Shown: positions 9,201 to 16,748 of the stretch, piece by piece
How the letters are laid out: every line of letters begins with the position of its first letter
Position numbering within the stretch: the first letter of the stretch is position 1
Source of the DNA: an uncultured Lachnospiraceae bacterium
Lineage (GTDB): Bacteria > Bacillota > Clostridia > Lachnospirales > Lachnospiraceae
Direction of reading: 5' to 3'
NCBI GenBank assembly: GCA_951801955.1
Contig: CATOOV010000002.1
Location: 62,001 to 126,000 of the forward strand
Length of the DNA stretch: 64,000 nucleotides
Notes under the pieces: model-generated
Told to the model about the DNA's origin: nothing
The model's input: the letters and a program-made list of their open reading frames with translations, nothing else
Databases searched by the model: none
Translations under genes and position numbers: made by a program

Positions 9201-10125
9201 TGGTTGGACTGAGGTGGAAAAAATATCATCAACGGGAGGGGAAGGACATAACCATAAATTAGTAAAAGTTGAGGAAAAAGACGCAGAATGCCTGACACCT
9301 GGAAACAAGGCATATTGGTTATGTGAAGATTGTGGTAAAATGTTCAAAGATAAGGATGCAGGAAGGGAAACCACAGCAGAAGCTGTAACCGTTCGTGAGA
9401 CTGGGCATGCCTGGGATAAAGGCAAAGTAACCAAGGAACCCACCGCCAAAAAGAAGGGAGAGAAAACGTTTCACTGCGTGGTGTGCGGAGGCATAAAAAC
9501 AGAAACCATACCAGAATTGGATGAAGAGGATGATATGCCAGAAGTTGGTGACAGGCTTATTGATGAGGATACCAATAACATTTATTTGGTAACCCATATG
9601 GGTCCCCAAAAAAAGGAAGTATCTTATTTCAAGCCAGGCAAAAAGTCGGCAAGTACAGTCAAAATTCCTTCTGTTGTTACGATTGGCGGATGCACTTACA
9701 AGGTGGTATCCATAGCTCCCAAAGCATTTGCAAATAACAAAAAATTGAAAAAGGCAGTGATCCAGGGGAATGTGGAAACAATTGGCAAACAGGCATTTTC
9801 TGGTTGTACAAAACTCAAGTCTGTGACGCTTGGGACAAAGATCCATAGCATTGGGGACAAAGCATTTTTCCAATGTACAGCATTAGAAAAATTTACAATT
9901 CCATCTAAGGTGTCAACAATTGGCAAACAGGCATTTTATAAATGTAAGAAGATGAAGTCAGTTACAATCAAGACGGCAAAATTGACAAGTAAAAAAATTG
10001 GGTACCAGGCTTTTAAAGGGCTTCCTTCCAAGGTAGTGGTAAAAGTGCCCAAGGGAAAATTGAACACCTACAAAAAAATATTGATAGCAAAAGGCCTTAG
10101 TAAAAAAGCAAAAATTAAAAGGTAA
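6223..10125 (+). CDS. Large secreted multidomain protein: NlpC/P60-like domain, Cys-rich repeats, LRR_5 tail
   Basis: About 1300 residues from the ATG at 6223, which has GGGTGG upstream; a TTG at 6169 would only add 18 residues before the signal peptide. Residues 1-43 are a long signal peptide ending near NVKAA. Residues about 45-175 resemble an NlpC/P60 or CHAP-type amidase, with candidate nucleophile Cys 69 (SGMCLKF) and His 132/144 (YGHIGVYVGDGYFVHA). Two Ig-like modules follow, each with RPDV and YPGY or YHPGY, then FDSDYY/FDAKYY modules. Five repeats of roughly 90 residues (nt 8152-9525) each have WxCxxC and YTCxxCG pairs. The C-terminal 190 residues are LRR_5/BspA-like (AFSGCTKLKSVTL). 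Probably cell-surface peptidoglycan hydrolase or adhesin; the activity is inferred. Confidence 0.85.
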   Translation: MKNKKQHPNGYRKISIWKNFWILLVVMLLFTTFLGGRINVKAAAKTFTSSEVADYFNKQVGKSYPSGMCLKFVADSFGNLGADRSSTCCAYKYGSSHITSKNIDNIPVGADVFFGACGGGPCKTCKSSYYGHIGVYVGDGYFVHATGGKVQKTSLKGTNWKNKYRGWGYHGNVNISQSTSGNNKPESGQQPILSCLDFPEDGRAYSETDKIVIQGWFITPDGVACVNAGKAEGSDLVQCSMYSRPDVSNLYPGYPTGSEGFRVEATPAQLQLTPGSNTIVIRGYSKNGQVVEIGKRTINYEPNFFHIDTPAKDLNSISTTSDIYGWVISKKGISKLVIVLNDVEYEITNRFQRPDVAQYHPGYDVSKAGFSYQIDPTKFRNGMNSLKVRAYTSSKDYFEIYNGMFEGIKMWEGYFDSDYYYARYKDSDVDVRNIGQNEEKLKYHYYTAGIEKGYSPCISFDAKYYKENNGDLRDKSYKFVYEHFVRFVLGNGEIRPLSPWLHLGFYRDHYRDELGSMDSKTLVTHHKVYGSREGRLGAPTQEAEAFCKLYNPIRYAGCKGNEDVRNAFGDGSTNESRDLLWFHFWYYVLGGSDEHQASDEFCFNYVKKTYNLKTNMDAFWWYMDTGYSQKLDTVQKTEVSHVHTLEKTEAQPASCVKSGNREYWTCTNTDCNKVYADADAVIDATVEMMSIPKTEHTWDEGIVTKEPLGMKTGIKTYTCSECGKIRTEEIAATGKHMLVKVEEQPAGCIENGTREHWRCTDCGILFADKDASTETTVEELEISCTGHVWDEGEVSMEPAADQAGMKVYTCTVCGSSRLEEVSLPGETHKLSKVEKKAANCTNPGHEAYWICTDCGKVFEDAEGKKETSTGAMEIPKTAHAWDGGKVIKEPSISTLYTCIQCGTTKKQEIPPSGGGHILSKVAAKKESCLENGNKEHWSCTDCGMLFADKDARTETTAEAVTIPQKPHNWDKGEVLKEPTSTEKGIKILRCTICGWTEVEKISSTGGEGHNHKLVKVEEKDAECLTPGNKAYWLCEDCGKMFKDKDAGRETTAEAVTVRETGHAWDKGKVTKEPTAKKKGEKTFHCVVCGGIKTETIPELDEEDDMPEVGDRLIDEDTNNIYLVTHMGPQKKEVSYFKPGKKSASTVKIPSVVTIGGCTYKVVSIAPKAFANNKKLKKAVIQGNVETIGKQAFSGCTKLKSVTLGTKIHSIGDKAFFQCTALEKFTIPSKVSTIGKQAFYKCKKMKSVTIKTAKLTSKKIGYQAFKGLPSKVVVKVPKGKLNTYKKILIAKGLSKKAKIKR
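8152..9525 (+). repeat. Five tandem ~270-bp repeats encoding CxxC modules
   Basis: Each unit encodes H(T/K/I)L-x-K at its start, a CxxC pair (TCTNTDC, RCTDCG, ICTDCG, SCTDCG, LCEDCG), HxWDxG, and a second CxxC pair (TCSECG, TCTVCG, TCIQCG, RCTICG, HCVVCG). Units begin near 8152, 8428, 8701, 8968 and 9250. Units 2 and 4 share exact stretches such as TGTTTGCGGATAAAGATGCA. Confidence 0.85.
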
Positions 10126-10134
10126 AATTGTAGA

Positions 10135-10165
10135 ATGGAAACCGCTGGTTTTATGCGGTTTCCAT
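10135..10165 (+). terminator. Hairpin terminator after the secreted-protein gene
   Basis: ATGGAAACCGC (10135-10145) pairs perfectly with GCGGTTTCCAT (10155-10165), nine-base loop. It starts 9 bases after the stop codon. There is no long T-run, so its efficiency is uncertain. Confidence 0.6.
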
Positions 10166-10355
10166 AATGGAACATGATGCAAGTTATCTTGACTATGAAA
10201 TAAAACTATGTGAAACCGATTCAATTGTTTTATAGCAAATATTTTATTTACTTGCTTTGTTTCCACCAGTTATAAAAGCACTTTTCACAGCAGATTTCGC
10301 AGGCATATGTATTTGCATTTATGATTGCTTTCAAGAGAAAAAAGTGGATGAAAAT

Positions 10356-10568
10356 ATGGTGATTTTAATGGTGGTGTTCCTTGTTCTATTGGCAATATTG
10401 TTTTTTATCATTGCTGGGACAGATGAGAAATATTCAGGAATCTTGTCAATGTTTTTTGGAAGCTTGCTGGAAGGAGCGCTTAATCTTTTGATGTTGTGTG
10501 CATGTATGACGGTGATACTTTTCCCACTGGGGGCTTTGATATGGAATCGGAATGACAGGTACAGATGA
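10356..10568 (+). CDS. Possible small two-segment membrane protein
   Basis: About 70 residues with two hydrophobic stretches (MVILMVVFLVLLAILFFII and LEGALNLLMLCACMTVILF) and a basic C-terminus (WNRNDRYR). The frame is open back to a TTG at 10257, but no ribosome-binding site precedes it; the ATG at 10356 has only a weak GTGGATGA. I do not recognise a family. Its position between the secreted protein and the kinase makes a membrane accessory role conceivable. It may also not be a gene. Confidence 0.35.
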   Translation: MVILMVVFLVLLAILFFIIAGTDEKYSGILSMFFGSLLEGALNLLMLCACMTVILFPLGALIWNRNDRYR

Positions 10569-10893
10569 ATGACAGGATTGTTTGAAAATATCAAAACTTA
10601 CATCCAATATTGGAAAATATCAGAACTGTCTCTGGAGATACTTCTTACGAGTGGTTTTGTGGTAACATGATTTTTAGAGATTTTGATTGAGTAAAAATGC
10701 AATTTTTCATTTCCAAATGTATAGATCTATTATAAAATTAAATTAAACCACTACTGATATCTTGCTGGGGAGTGCGGGGTGTTTCATATTCTTTGCTCCA
10801 TGTGCCTATCACATGCTGGAAATTATATCAGTTTTTGGAATTAAAATTGATTTTGAGAAAAAGTTTAAAAAAATTTTACCAGGAGGAAGAAAT
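10569..10893. other. Intergenic region before the kinase
   Basis: No gene supported. The kinase frame is open through 10762-10893, but those residues do not resemble the family and the strong ribosome-binding site lies just before 10894. A TATAAA at about 10731 could be a -10 element; no clear -35 was found. Confidence 0.4.
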
Positions 10894-12456
10894 ATGTCAA
10901 TTGGTACAAGGACAAAACAAGGTGGAATGGTGTTTGGTGATTGGAAGATCTATCAACATGTGGGCAGTGGGTCAGGAGGAAGAACTGCAGTATTTCAGAT
11001 AAAGCGTTCCAATTTTGATTGGGAAGAGACAAGTGCGCTAAAGGTAGTAAACATTATTGAGGAAGAAGGACAATTATCTCAACTATCAAAAACATATAAA
11101 AACACTTATGAAGAAGAATGTAAGCGACTGTGTCGGGAAGCGCAGATGGAAGTCCGGTTGATGTATCAAATGCAGGGGAGTATGAACGTTGTCAATTACC
11201 TTGATTATAAATTTTCAGACTGGGAGGAGGAGAATTTTTTTGGATGTGACCTGTTGATTCGAATGGAGTTTTTGGGTTGCCTGAAGCATCTTGTAAAACA
11301 GAAAGACCAATACTCCGAAGGAGAAGTGATACATATTGGTAAAGATATCTGCAAGGCGCTAGTCAGTTGCCATAAGAATAATATTATCCACCGAGACATC
11401 AAACCAGGAAATATTTTTCGAAACAGCCAAGGGTGTTATAAACTAGGAGATTTTGGGATTGCCAGGATATTAGACTTTACAGGAAATGCCAGTACAATAA
11501 AGGGAACCTATGCATACGCAGCCCCTGAACAATTTAGAGGAAATGGTAGGGAAAAGTATGATAATCGTGTAGATATTTACAGTTTGGGACTTACCTTGTA
11601 TGAACTGTTAAATGGCAATCGATTGCCATTTGCACAGTCAAGTTATGTCAGACAGGAGGATATAGAACTTCGTATAGGTGGTAAGCAGATACCTGCCCCT
11701 TCAAATGTGGGAAACGAATTAGCGAAAGTAATTTTGAAAGCTTGTGCTTTTGAACGAGAGGAACGCTTCCAATCCGCACAGGAGTTTCTGAGTGCATTGG
11801 AGAAAATAGAAAATCAGACAAACTATAGACAAATAATCAGGGAAAAGGAAATAGAGCCAGATCCATATGATACAGTTCCAGCAACAGCAGGAAATAAAGT
11901 AGAGCAAAATCCATATGATACAGTTCCAGCAACGGTAGGAAATAAAGAACAGAACACATCGGTTAAGCAGGGAAATGCAGAAGCCCAGTGTAATTTAGGA
12001 AATTGTTATTACAATGGAACAGGAGTAGAACAGGATTTTAAGGAAGCAGTGAAATGGTACCAAAAGTCAGCCGAACAGGGAAATGCAGAAGCACAAAATT
12101 GTTTGGGAGATTGTTACTATCATGGAAAAGGAGTAGAACAAGATTATAAGGAAGCGGTAAAATGGTACCGAAAGTCAGCTGAACAGAAAAATGCAAAAGC
12201 CCAGTGTAATTTAGGAGATTGCTATTGTTATGGAGAGGGGATAGAACAGGATCTTAAGGAGGCAGTCAAGTGGTGGATTAAGTCAGCCGAACAGAAAAAT
12301 GCAGAAGCCCAGTATAAATTGGGAAATTGTTATTATTATGGAAAAGGGGTAGAACAGAATTTTGGGAAGGCAGTAAAATGGTACCAAAAGTCAGCTGAAC
12401 AGGGATATATGAAAGCTCAAAATAGGGTTGGATTTTGGAGAAAGATTGTTAAATAG
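10894..12456 (+). CDS. Hanks-type Ser/Thr protein kinase with C-terminal Sel1-like repeats
   Basis: About 520 residues; the start at 10894 has AGGAGGAAGA directly upstream. Kinase motifs are complete: glycine loop VGSGSGGRTA (near 22), ATP-binding Lys 50 in SALKVV, catalytic HRDIKPGN (Asp 168), DFG at 186-188 and GTYAYAAPEQF. A linker carries two copies of PYDTVPAT. Residues about 360-516 are four or five Sel1-like repeats (AQCNLGNCYYNG, EAVKWYQKSAEQ), which are protein-interaction helices. No membrane segment or PASTA domain is present, unlike PrkC, so the kinase is cytoplasmic. A PP2C phosphatase gene follows 100 bases later, the usual kinase/phosphatase pairing; the FHA protein encoded at 3766 is a likely reader or substrate. 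Confidence 0.9.
   Translation: MSIGTRTKQGGMVFGDWKIYQHVGSGSGGRTAVFQIKRSNFDWEETSALKVVNIIEEEGQLSQLSKTYKNTYEEECKRLCREAQMEVRLMYQMQGSMNVVNYLDYKFSDWEEENFFGCDLLIRMEFLGCLKHLVKQKDQYSEGEVIHIGKDICKALVSCHKNNIIHRDIKPGNIFRNSQGCYKLGDFGIARILDFTGNASTIKGTYAYAAPEQFRGNGREKYDNRVDIYSLGLTLYELLNGNRLPFAQSSYVRQEDIELRIGGKQIPAPSNVGNELAKVILKACAFEREERFQSAQEFLSALEKIENQTNYRQIIREKEIEPDPYDTVPATAGNKVEQNPYDTVPATVGNKEQNTSVKQGNAEAQCNLGNCYYNGTGVEQDFKEAVKWYQKSAEQGNAEAQNCLGDCYYHGKGVEQDYKEAVKWYRKSAEQKNAKAQCNLGDCYCYGEGIEQDLKEAVKWWIKSAEQKNAEAQYKLGNCYYYGKGVEQNFGKAVKWYQKSAEQGYMKAQNRVGFWRKIVK
11869..11946 (+). repeat. Short in-frame duplication in the kinase linker
   Basis: CCATATGATACAGTTCCAGC occurs twice about 48 bases apart, giving two copies of PYDTVPATxGNK between the kinase domain and the Sel1 repeats. 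Confidence 0.8.
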
Positions 12457-12556
12457 AAGAAAGGAGCTATCATGGATTGGGTTTATCTAAAAACATTTAT
12501 TTGTAAAAAGAAAGTATTTGCAGATAAACAAATGTAGAAAACATAAAGGAGACAAA

Positions 12557-13438
12557 ATGGAAAAAAGCAAGTATTATCATGAAAATGATGTAGAAAGTAA
12601 ACATATGCAAGAGACGCCAGCCTATATTTTTCACGGATATGTGGCAAGTAATGTAGGATTAAAGAGGATGAATAATGAAGATAATTTTTTACTGGACGAA
12701 ATATGGAATAGAGAATCAGCATTGGATAAATCAGAAGACATGACAATTGCAAATAAACAGAAAGCATGGTGTAATGTTGCAGTATTTGATGGAATGGGAG
12801 GGGGAGAGAATGGAGAACTTGCTTCTATGATTGCGGCAGAAGAGTTCCAAAAAGTTTTTAATAAAATTGATGTTAATACTGTTGAGACAGATATTGAAAC
12901 TATGTCTCGTAGAGGTTTTTTGAACGCAAACAGAAGAATTATTGAAGAACAGCAGTACCATGCCATGTATGGTACAACAGGAACAATAATTTGTACAAAT
13001 GGTGTAAAATTTAAGGTATTTCATTTAGGAGATAGTCGTGCATATTTATTTCGGAATGGAGAGCTGTACCAGCTTACCAAAGACCAGACATTAGCAGCAA
13101 TGAAGATTTCTCTTGGGTTTTATGAGGAAAATGATCCGCTGGTAGAGAAAGAAAAACATCAGTTGACAGAATATATTGGTTGTGATCAAACTTTGGAAAA
13201 TTTAAGACCACTTGAAAGCCAGTGGATGGATTTGCTGTCTGGGGATAAGTTGTTGATTTGTAGTGATGGTTTGTATGATATGTGTTCGAATGCGCAAATT
13301 ATTGAAATTATGAAAAACGAGGAACAGCCAGAAAAAATAGCTCAGAAATTATTGCAGCGTGCACTGGAGAACGGCGGATTTGATAATATTACCTGTTTAG
13401 TGTTAGAAAGGGGTATTTGTATGGATAATTGCAATTAA
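12557..13438 (+). CDS. PP2C-family Ser/Thr protein phosphatase
   Basis: 293 residues from the ATG at 12557 (AAGGAGACAAA upstream); a TTG at 12518 has no such support. PPM/PP2C motifs appear in order: GLKRMNNEDNFLL with metal-binding Glu/Asp, VAVFDGMGGGENGE, GTTGTII, LGDSRAYLFRNGEL, SDGLYDM and NGGFDNITCLVLE. It should remove phosphate from Ser/Thr residues placed by the adjacent kinase. No membrane segment. The gene closes the phospho-signalling block; two very small overlapping frames follow. Confidence 0.92.
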   Translation: MEKSKYYHENDVESKHMQETPAYIFHGYVASNVGLKRMNNEDNFLLDEIWNRESALDKSEDMTIANKQKAWCNVAVFDGMGGGENGELASMIAAEEFQKVFNKIDVNTVETDIETMSRRGFLNANRRIIEEQQYHAMYGTTGTIICTNGVKFKVFHLGDSRAYLFRNGELYQLTKDQTLAAMKISLGFYEENDPLVEKEKHQLTEYIGCDQTLENLRPLESQWMDLLSGDKLLICSDGLYDMCSNAQIIEIMKNEEQPEKIAQKLLQRALENGGFDNITCLVLERGICMDNCN

Positions 13439-13722
13439 AAAGGTGCGATGAAAAATAATAACACTGATTTGTTAAGAAGATACTCTGGGGAGGAATGAGA
13501 AAACGGATAAGGGGGCAGAAGGGCAAGGGAAAAAATAGGCATTGCAAGACCACATATCTTAGTGGGCTTGTGATGCCTGTTTTGCTTCTATTAGGAAATA
13601 CCTTGCTATGTGAAAGCACGAAAAAAATATCAACACTTTGTTCTATACAGGAAAACACTCCTTTTGCCCCCGTTTATGTTGAATTTCTATGAACTTGTGA
13701 CCTTTGGAATCTAGAATCCCTT
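13439..13722. other. Region with two tiny overlapping reading frames
   Basis: A 16-codon frame (ATG at 13448, AAGGTG upstream) overlaps by ATGA with a 65-codon frame (13495-13692) that has one hydrophobic segment. GGAGGA abuts the second ATG with no spacing. This could be the decayed end of the kinase/phosphatase operon; neither frame is convincing as a gene. Confidence 0.3.
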
Positions 13723-14280
13723 TTACATGTCCAGCAATTTTGCAATATTGGAAAAATCAACATACAAATCATCATAGATGCCAGCTTTTACAGAATCCGC
13801 AAAAGTATAATCTCCGGTATCCTCCGACTCGAAGTTGTAAATAAGAATCCGGTTTTTTTCTAAATCAACAATCCAGTATTCCCGAACTCCGGCAGTACGG
13901 TATTTAAATAGTTTTGTAAAATAATCCATTCTCCTGCTGCCTGGGGATACAATTTCGATGATCCAGTCAGGTGCACCATAACAGCCGCTGTCTGTGAGCT
14001 TGTTACTATCACAGATCACACAGATATCTGGTTCAACATAATTTTTATCATCTTCATTCAAAAATACTGCAAATGGAGCAAAAAATGGTTCACAGGAACC
14101 GTCTTTTGACCGGATATAGGAATCTATGGAGGAGAAGAGTTCCCTGGCGATTGTCTGGTGTTTGCGGTTGGGTGGAGCCATCATATAAAGTTGTCCATCA
14201 ATCAGTTCTGCACGTTCTCCTTCTGGCAGGGAATAGATATCATCCATCGTGCCAAGTTTTTTGCGGGCTAATTCAGCCAT
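13723..14280 (-). CDS. Uma2 family (DUF820) endonuclease-like protein
   Basis: 185 residues from the ATG ending at 14280, which has AGGAAGGA upstream; a TTG two codons earlier is an alternative. The family is a PD-(D/E)XK-type nuclease fold. Visible hallmarks are ELIDGQLYMMAPPNRKHQ, VEPDICVICD and APDWIIEIVSPGSRRMDYFTKL, followed by YWIVDLEKNRILIY. The Asp of EPD and the Glu of IEIVSP are the likely catalytic acids. Such genes are common and scattered in cyanobacteria and some Clostridia; biological role unknown. It is transcribed against both neighbours and so probably stands alone. Confidence 0.85.
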   Translation of the reverse strand: MAELARKKLGTMDDIYSLPEGERAELIDGQLYMMAPPNRKHQTIARELFSSIDSYIRSKDGSCEPFFAPFAVFLNEDDKNYVEPDICVICDSNKLTDSGCYGAPDWIIEIVSPGSRRMDYFTKLFKYRTAGVREYWIVDLEKNRILIYNFESEDTGDYTFADSVKAGIYDDLYVDFSNIAKLLDM

Positions 14281-14495
14281 GGGCAATCCTTCCTTTCTTG
14301 GGTATTTTGTATGGTTTTACCTAGGTGAGGGATTCTATCACCTATTAATATGTTATTTATTCTCGCGGATAATGAGCCAAGCAGCCGCACGAAATACCAT
14401 GATGAGGTACACGCTGGTCTTATATATTATATACTAAAATATTGGTTATTGGTACCCCATCTAAGATAGAAAATCATTCTTTATCAAGAAAAATA

Positions 14496-14525
14496 GGAAT
14501 AATTCCATCCTTGTCCTCATATATT
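14496..14525 (+). promoter_or_regulatory. Sigma-E-like promoter of the spoIIIA operon
   Basis: GGAATAATT (14496-14504) and CATATATT (14518-14525) sit 13 bases apart, close to the mother-cell sigma-E consensus (ATA-rich -35, CATA-rich -10). The spoIIIA operon is sigma-E-dependent in Bacillus subtilis. The assignment is by eye. Confidence 0.4.
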
Positions 14526-14570
14526 TGAAATCAGGTACAGGCAATAGCGGGTCTTCAAGGAGGCGAGTTT

Positions 14571-15509
14571 ATGGAGGAAATCATCAATGTATTTCCAAGC
14601 GCCTTAAGGCAGGTCTGCCGGGCGGGATTCCAGGGAGGAGTGGAACCAGAGGAAATCCGCCTTCGAATCGGACGTCCTGTAATGCTGCTTGGAAAGGGGA
14701 GGGAATATTTTTGGAACCAGAAAGAACACATACTTCAGAAAAATCGTGAACAAGCCTATATCTGGAATGAAAGGGACATGAAAGAGACATTGTCAAGGAT
14801 GAGCCAGTATTCCATGTATGCATTGGAAGAAGAGCTGCGCAATGGATTTTTTACGATACAGGGAGGGCATCGAATCGGCGTGGCAGGGCGGACCGTTTGT
14901 GAACAAGGAAAAATTCGTTCTTTTCGTAATATATGCAGTTTAAATATTCGGATTGCAAGGCAGAAACGGGGATGTGCAAAAGAAGTGCTGCCTTGGATGA
15001 TAAAAGGGGATACCATATATAATACCTTAATTCTTTCAGCGCCTGGAGTGGGGAAAACTACCATGCTCAGGGATTGTATCCGACTGTTGTCGGAGGGGGC
15101 GGAAGGATTTGCTGGCAAAAAGATTGGTGTTGTGGATGAGCGAAGTGAGATTGCGGCAAGTTTTTTTGGAGTACCCCAAAATGACTTAGGGGATCGAACG
15201 GATGTTTTGGATTCCTGTCCAAAAGCAGAGGGAATGCGGCTGTTAGTGCGCAGCATGTCCCCTCAGATTATTGCGGTAGACGAGCTGGGAAGTAAAGAGG
15301 ATTGTATCGCAGTGGAGGAAATCCTCCACTGCGGCTGCCAGATCTTGGGAACCATGCACGCACAGGATGCGGAAGAATTACAGGAAAAAATATACCTGTC
15401 CAGATGGCTGGAAAAAGGGTTTTTCGGGAGGTTTGTTTTTTTAAGCCTTGGGCGAGACGGGGGACGCAGCTTCTCTGTGTATGATGGAGGGATGCACAAA
15501 TTATGCTGA
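14571..15509 (+). CDS. spoIIIAA: Stage III sporulation protein AA, secretion-type ATPase
   Basis: 312 residues, ATG with AAGGAGGCG upstream. SpoIIIAA is the only ATPase of the SpoIIIA-SpoIIQ channel that joins mother cell and forespore after engulfment, and is related to type II/IV secretion ATPases. Walker A APGVGKTT lies at 157-164 and Walker B IIAVDELG at 233-240. The gene overlaps spoIIIAB by 7 bases and opens an eight-gene operon in the canonical order. Confidence 0.97.
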   Translation: MEEIINVFPSALRQVCRAGFQGGVEPEEIRLRIGRPVMLLGKGREYFWNQKEHILQKNREQAYIWNERDMKETLSRMSQYSMYALEEELRNGFFTIQGGHRIGVAGRTVCEQGKIRSFRNICSLNIRIARQKRGCAKEVLPWMIKGDTIYNTLILSAPGVGKTTMLRDCIRLLSEGAEGFAGKKIGVVDERSEIAASFFGVPQNDLGDRTDVLDSCPKAEGMRLLVRSMSPQIIAVDELGSKEDCIAVEEILHCGCQILGTMHAQDAEELQEKIYLSRWLEKGFFGRFVFLSLGRDGGRSFSVYDGGMHKLC

Positions 15510-16018
15510 AATTAGTGGGAAGTATATGGATTATAACGATATCCATATTGTATGCTTGGAAAGTGAGGAGGGAGCTGAAAGAACATGTGGAACAGCTTGT
15601 GGGTATGAAAGAAATGTTCCTGATGTTGTGGGGGGAAATTTCTTATACCCGAACTCCTTTGAAGGAGGCATTTTTGCAGATTGCATCCCAGAATAAAGAA
15701 CCGTTTTCTTCTTTTTTAGAACTTGTAGCAGAAAAAATGGAGGAAAATGAGGAGTGTATGGGAACCTTCTGGCATCATTTGGTGGAACAGGAAGCGGATA
15801 AATTTTTGTTTCATGAAGAGGAACGGGCGCTCTTACAGAGGGCAGGAGAAAACTTTGGTTATCTGGATGGGAAGATGCAGTTAAAAAATTTGGAGTTGTA
15901 TATGGAACAGGTGGAGGTATTGATTCAAACAGCACAGAAGGAATTGAAAGACAAGCAGAAAGTGTCTGGGGTATTGAGCCTGATGTGCGGGCTGTTTTTG
16001 ATTATTCTTCTGATATAG
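15503..16018 (+). CDS. spoIIIAB: Stage III sporulation protein AB
   Basis: 171 residues. Hydrophobic segments at the N-terminus (about 4-20) and C-terminus (about 153-171) flank a helical middle; SpoIIIAB resembles type II secretion GspF-like proteins. It starts inside the end of spoIIIAA, implying translational coupling. Identification rests on size, topology, motif EMFLMLWGEISYTRTPL and operon position. Confidence 0.93.
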   Translation: MLKLVGSIWIITISILYAWKVRRELKEHVEQLVGMKEMFLMLWGEISYTRTPLKEAFLQIASQNKEPFSSFLELVAEKMEENEECMGTFWHHLVEQEADKFLFHEEERALLQRAGENFGYLDGKMQLKNLELYMEQVEVLIQTAQKELKDKQKVSGVLSLMCGLFLIILLI

Positions 16019-16034
16019 GGATACGGAGGAAGTT

Positions 16035-16229
16035 ATGAGTATAAGTTTAATTTTTAAAATTGCGGCAGTAGGCATTTTGGTGACCGTGTTAAGCCAGGTA
16101 TTAAAGCACAGCGGAAGGGAGGAACATGCATTTTTGACCAGCCTTGCCGGGCTTTTGATTGTACTGTTTTGGATTGTTCCCTACATATATGAGCTGTTTG
16201 AGACAATGAAAAATCTGTTTGCACTTTGA
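16035..16229 (+). CDS. spoIIIAC: Stage III sporulation protein AC
   Basis: 64 residues, two transmembrane helices with a short turn containing KHSGREEHAF. This is the usual size and pattern for SpoIIIAC, a small membrane part of the feeding channel. ATG with GGAGG upstream; the next gene starts 29 bases after its stop. Confidence 0.93.
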   Translation: MSISLIFKIAAVGILVTVLSQVLKHSGREEHAFLTSLAGLLIVLFWIVPYIYELFETMKNLFAL

Positions 16230-16258
16230 TAAACTGGCTGAACAAAATGGAGGTAACG

Positions 16259-16645
16259 ATGGACATTATAAAAATCGCGGTTCTGGGAATTGTGGGCGCC
16301 CTGATCGGAATTATGCTTAAGGGGCAGAAGAAAGAATATGAATTGTTTGTAACGCTTGGCGTATCCCTTTGTATCTTTTATTTTATTATGTCAAAGCTCC
16401 ATCTTGTTATTTCCGTAATCAACCGTATGCAGGATTATGTGACGCTGGATACCAGTTATATTGCAATATTAATTAAAATGATCGGGATTACATATGTATC
16501 AGAATTTTCGGCAAATCTCTGTAAAGATGCCGGATACCATGCTGTGGCAGGGCAGATTGAAATGTTTGGAAAACTCACCATTTTAGTGATCAGTATGCCA
16601 GTGATTCTAGTACTGTTGGAGACAATCGAAGAGTTTTTGAGCTGA
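16259..16645 (+). CDS. spoIIIAD: Stage III sporulation protein AD
   Basis: 128 residues from the ATG at 16259 (GGAGG 5 bases upstream); the in-frame TTG at 16226 would overlap spoIIIAC without support. Four hydrophobic segments match SpoIIIAD. The last 18 codons (ISMPVILVLLETIEEFLS) are repeated immediately downstream as an orphan copy at 16660-16713. Confidence 0.93.
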   Translation: MDIIKIAVLGIVGALIGIMLKGQKKEYELFVTLGVSLCIFYFIMSKLHLVISVINRMQDYVTLDTSYIAILIKMIGITYVSEFSANLCKDAGYHAVAGQIEMFGKLTILVISMPVILVLLETIEEFLS

Positions 16646-16713
16646 AAACTCATCTATGTATCAATATGCCAGTGATTCTGGTGCTGTTGGAAATCATCGG
16701 AGAATTTTTGAGC
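16589..16713 (+). repeat. 54-bp duplication of the 3' end of spoIIIAD
   Basis: 16589-16642 (end of the gene) and 16660-16713 agree at about 46 of 54 positions. The second copy still reads NMPVILVLLEIIGEFLS and stops at 16731. It has diverged, so the event is not very recent. Confidence 0.85.
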
Positions 16714-16748
16714 GGAAAAATGCCAAATTAAGGCAGGGAGGGCTTTCC

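Noticed and set aside
8625-9449. Long minus-strand frames opposite the secreted-protein repeats
   Set aside because: Antisense by-products of the repeat composition; no start signal and no recognisable domain.
13495-13692. 65-codon frame with one hydrophobic segment after the PP2C gene
   Set aside because: GGAGGA abuts the ATG with no spacing and the product is not recognisable; kept only as a note on the region.
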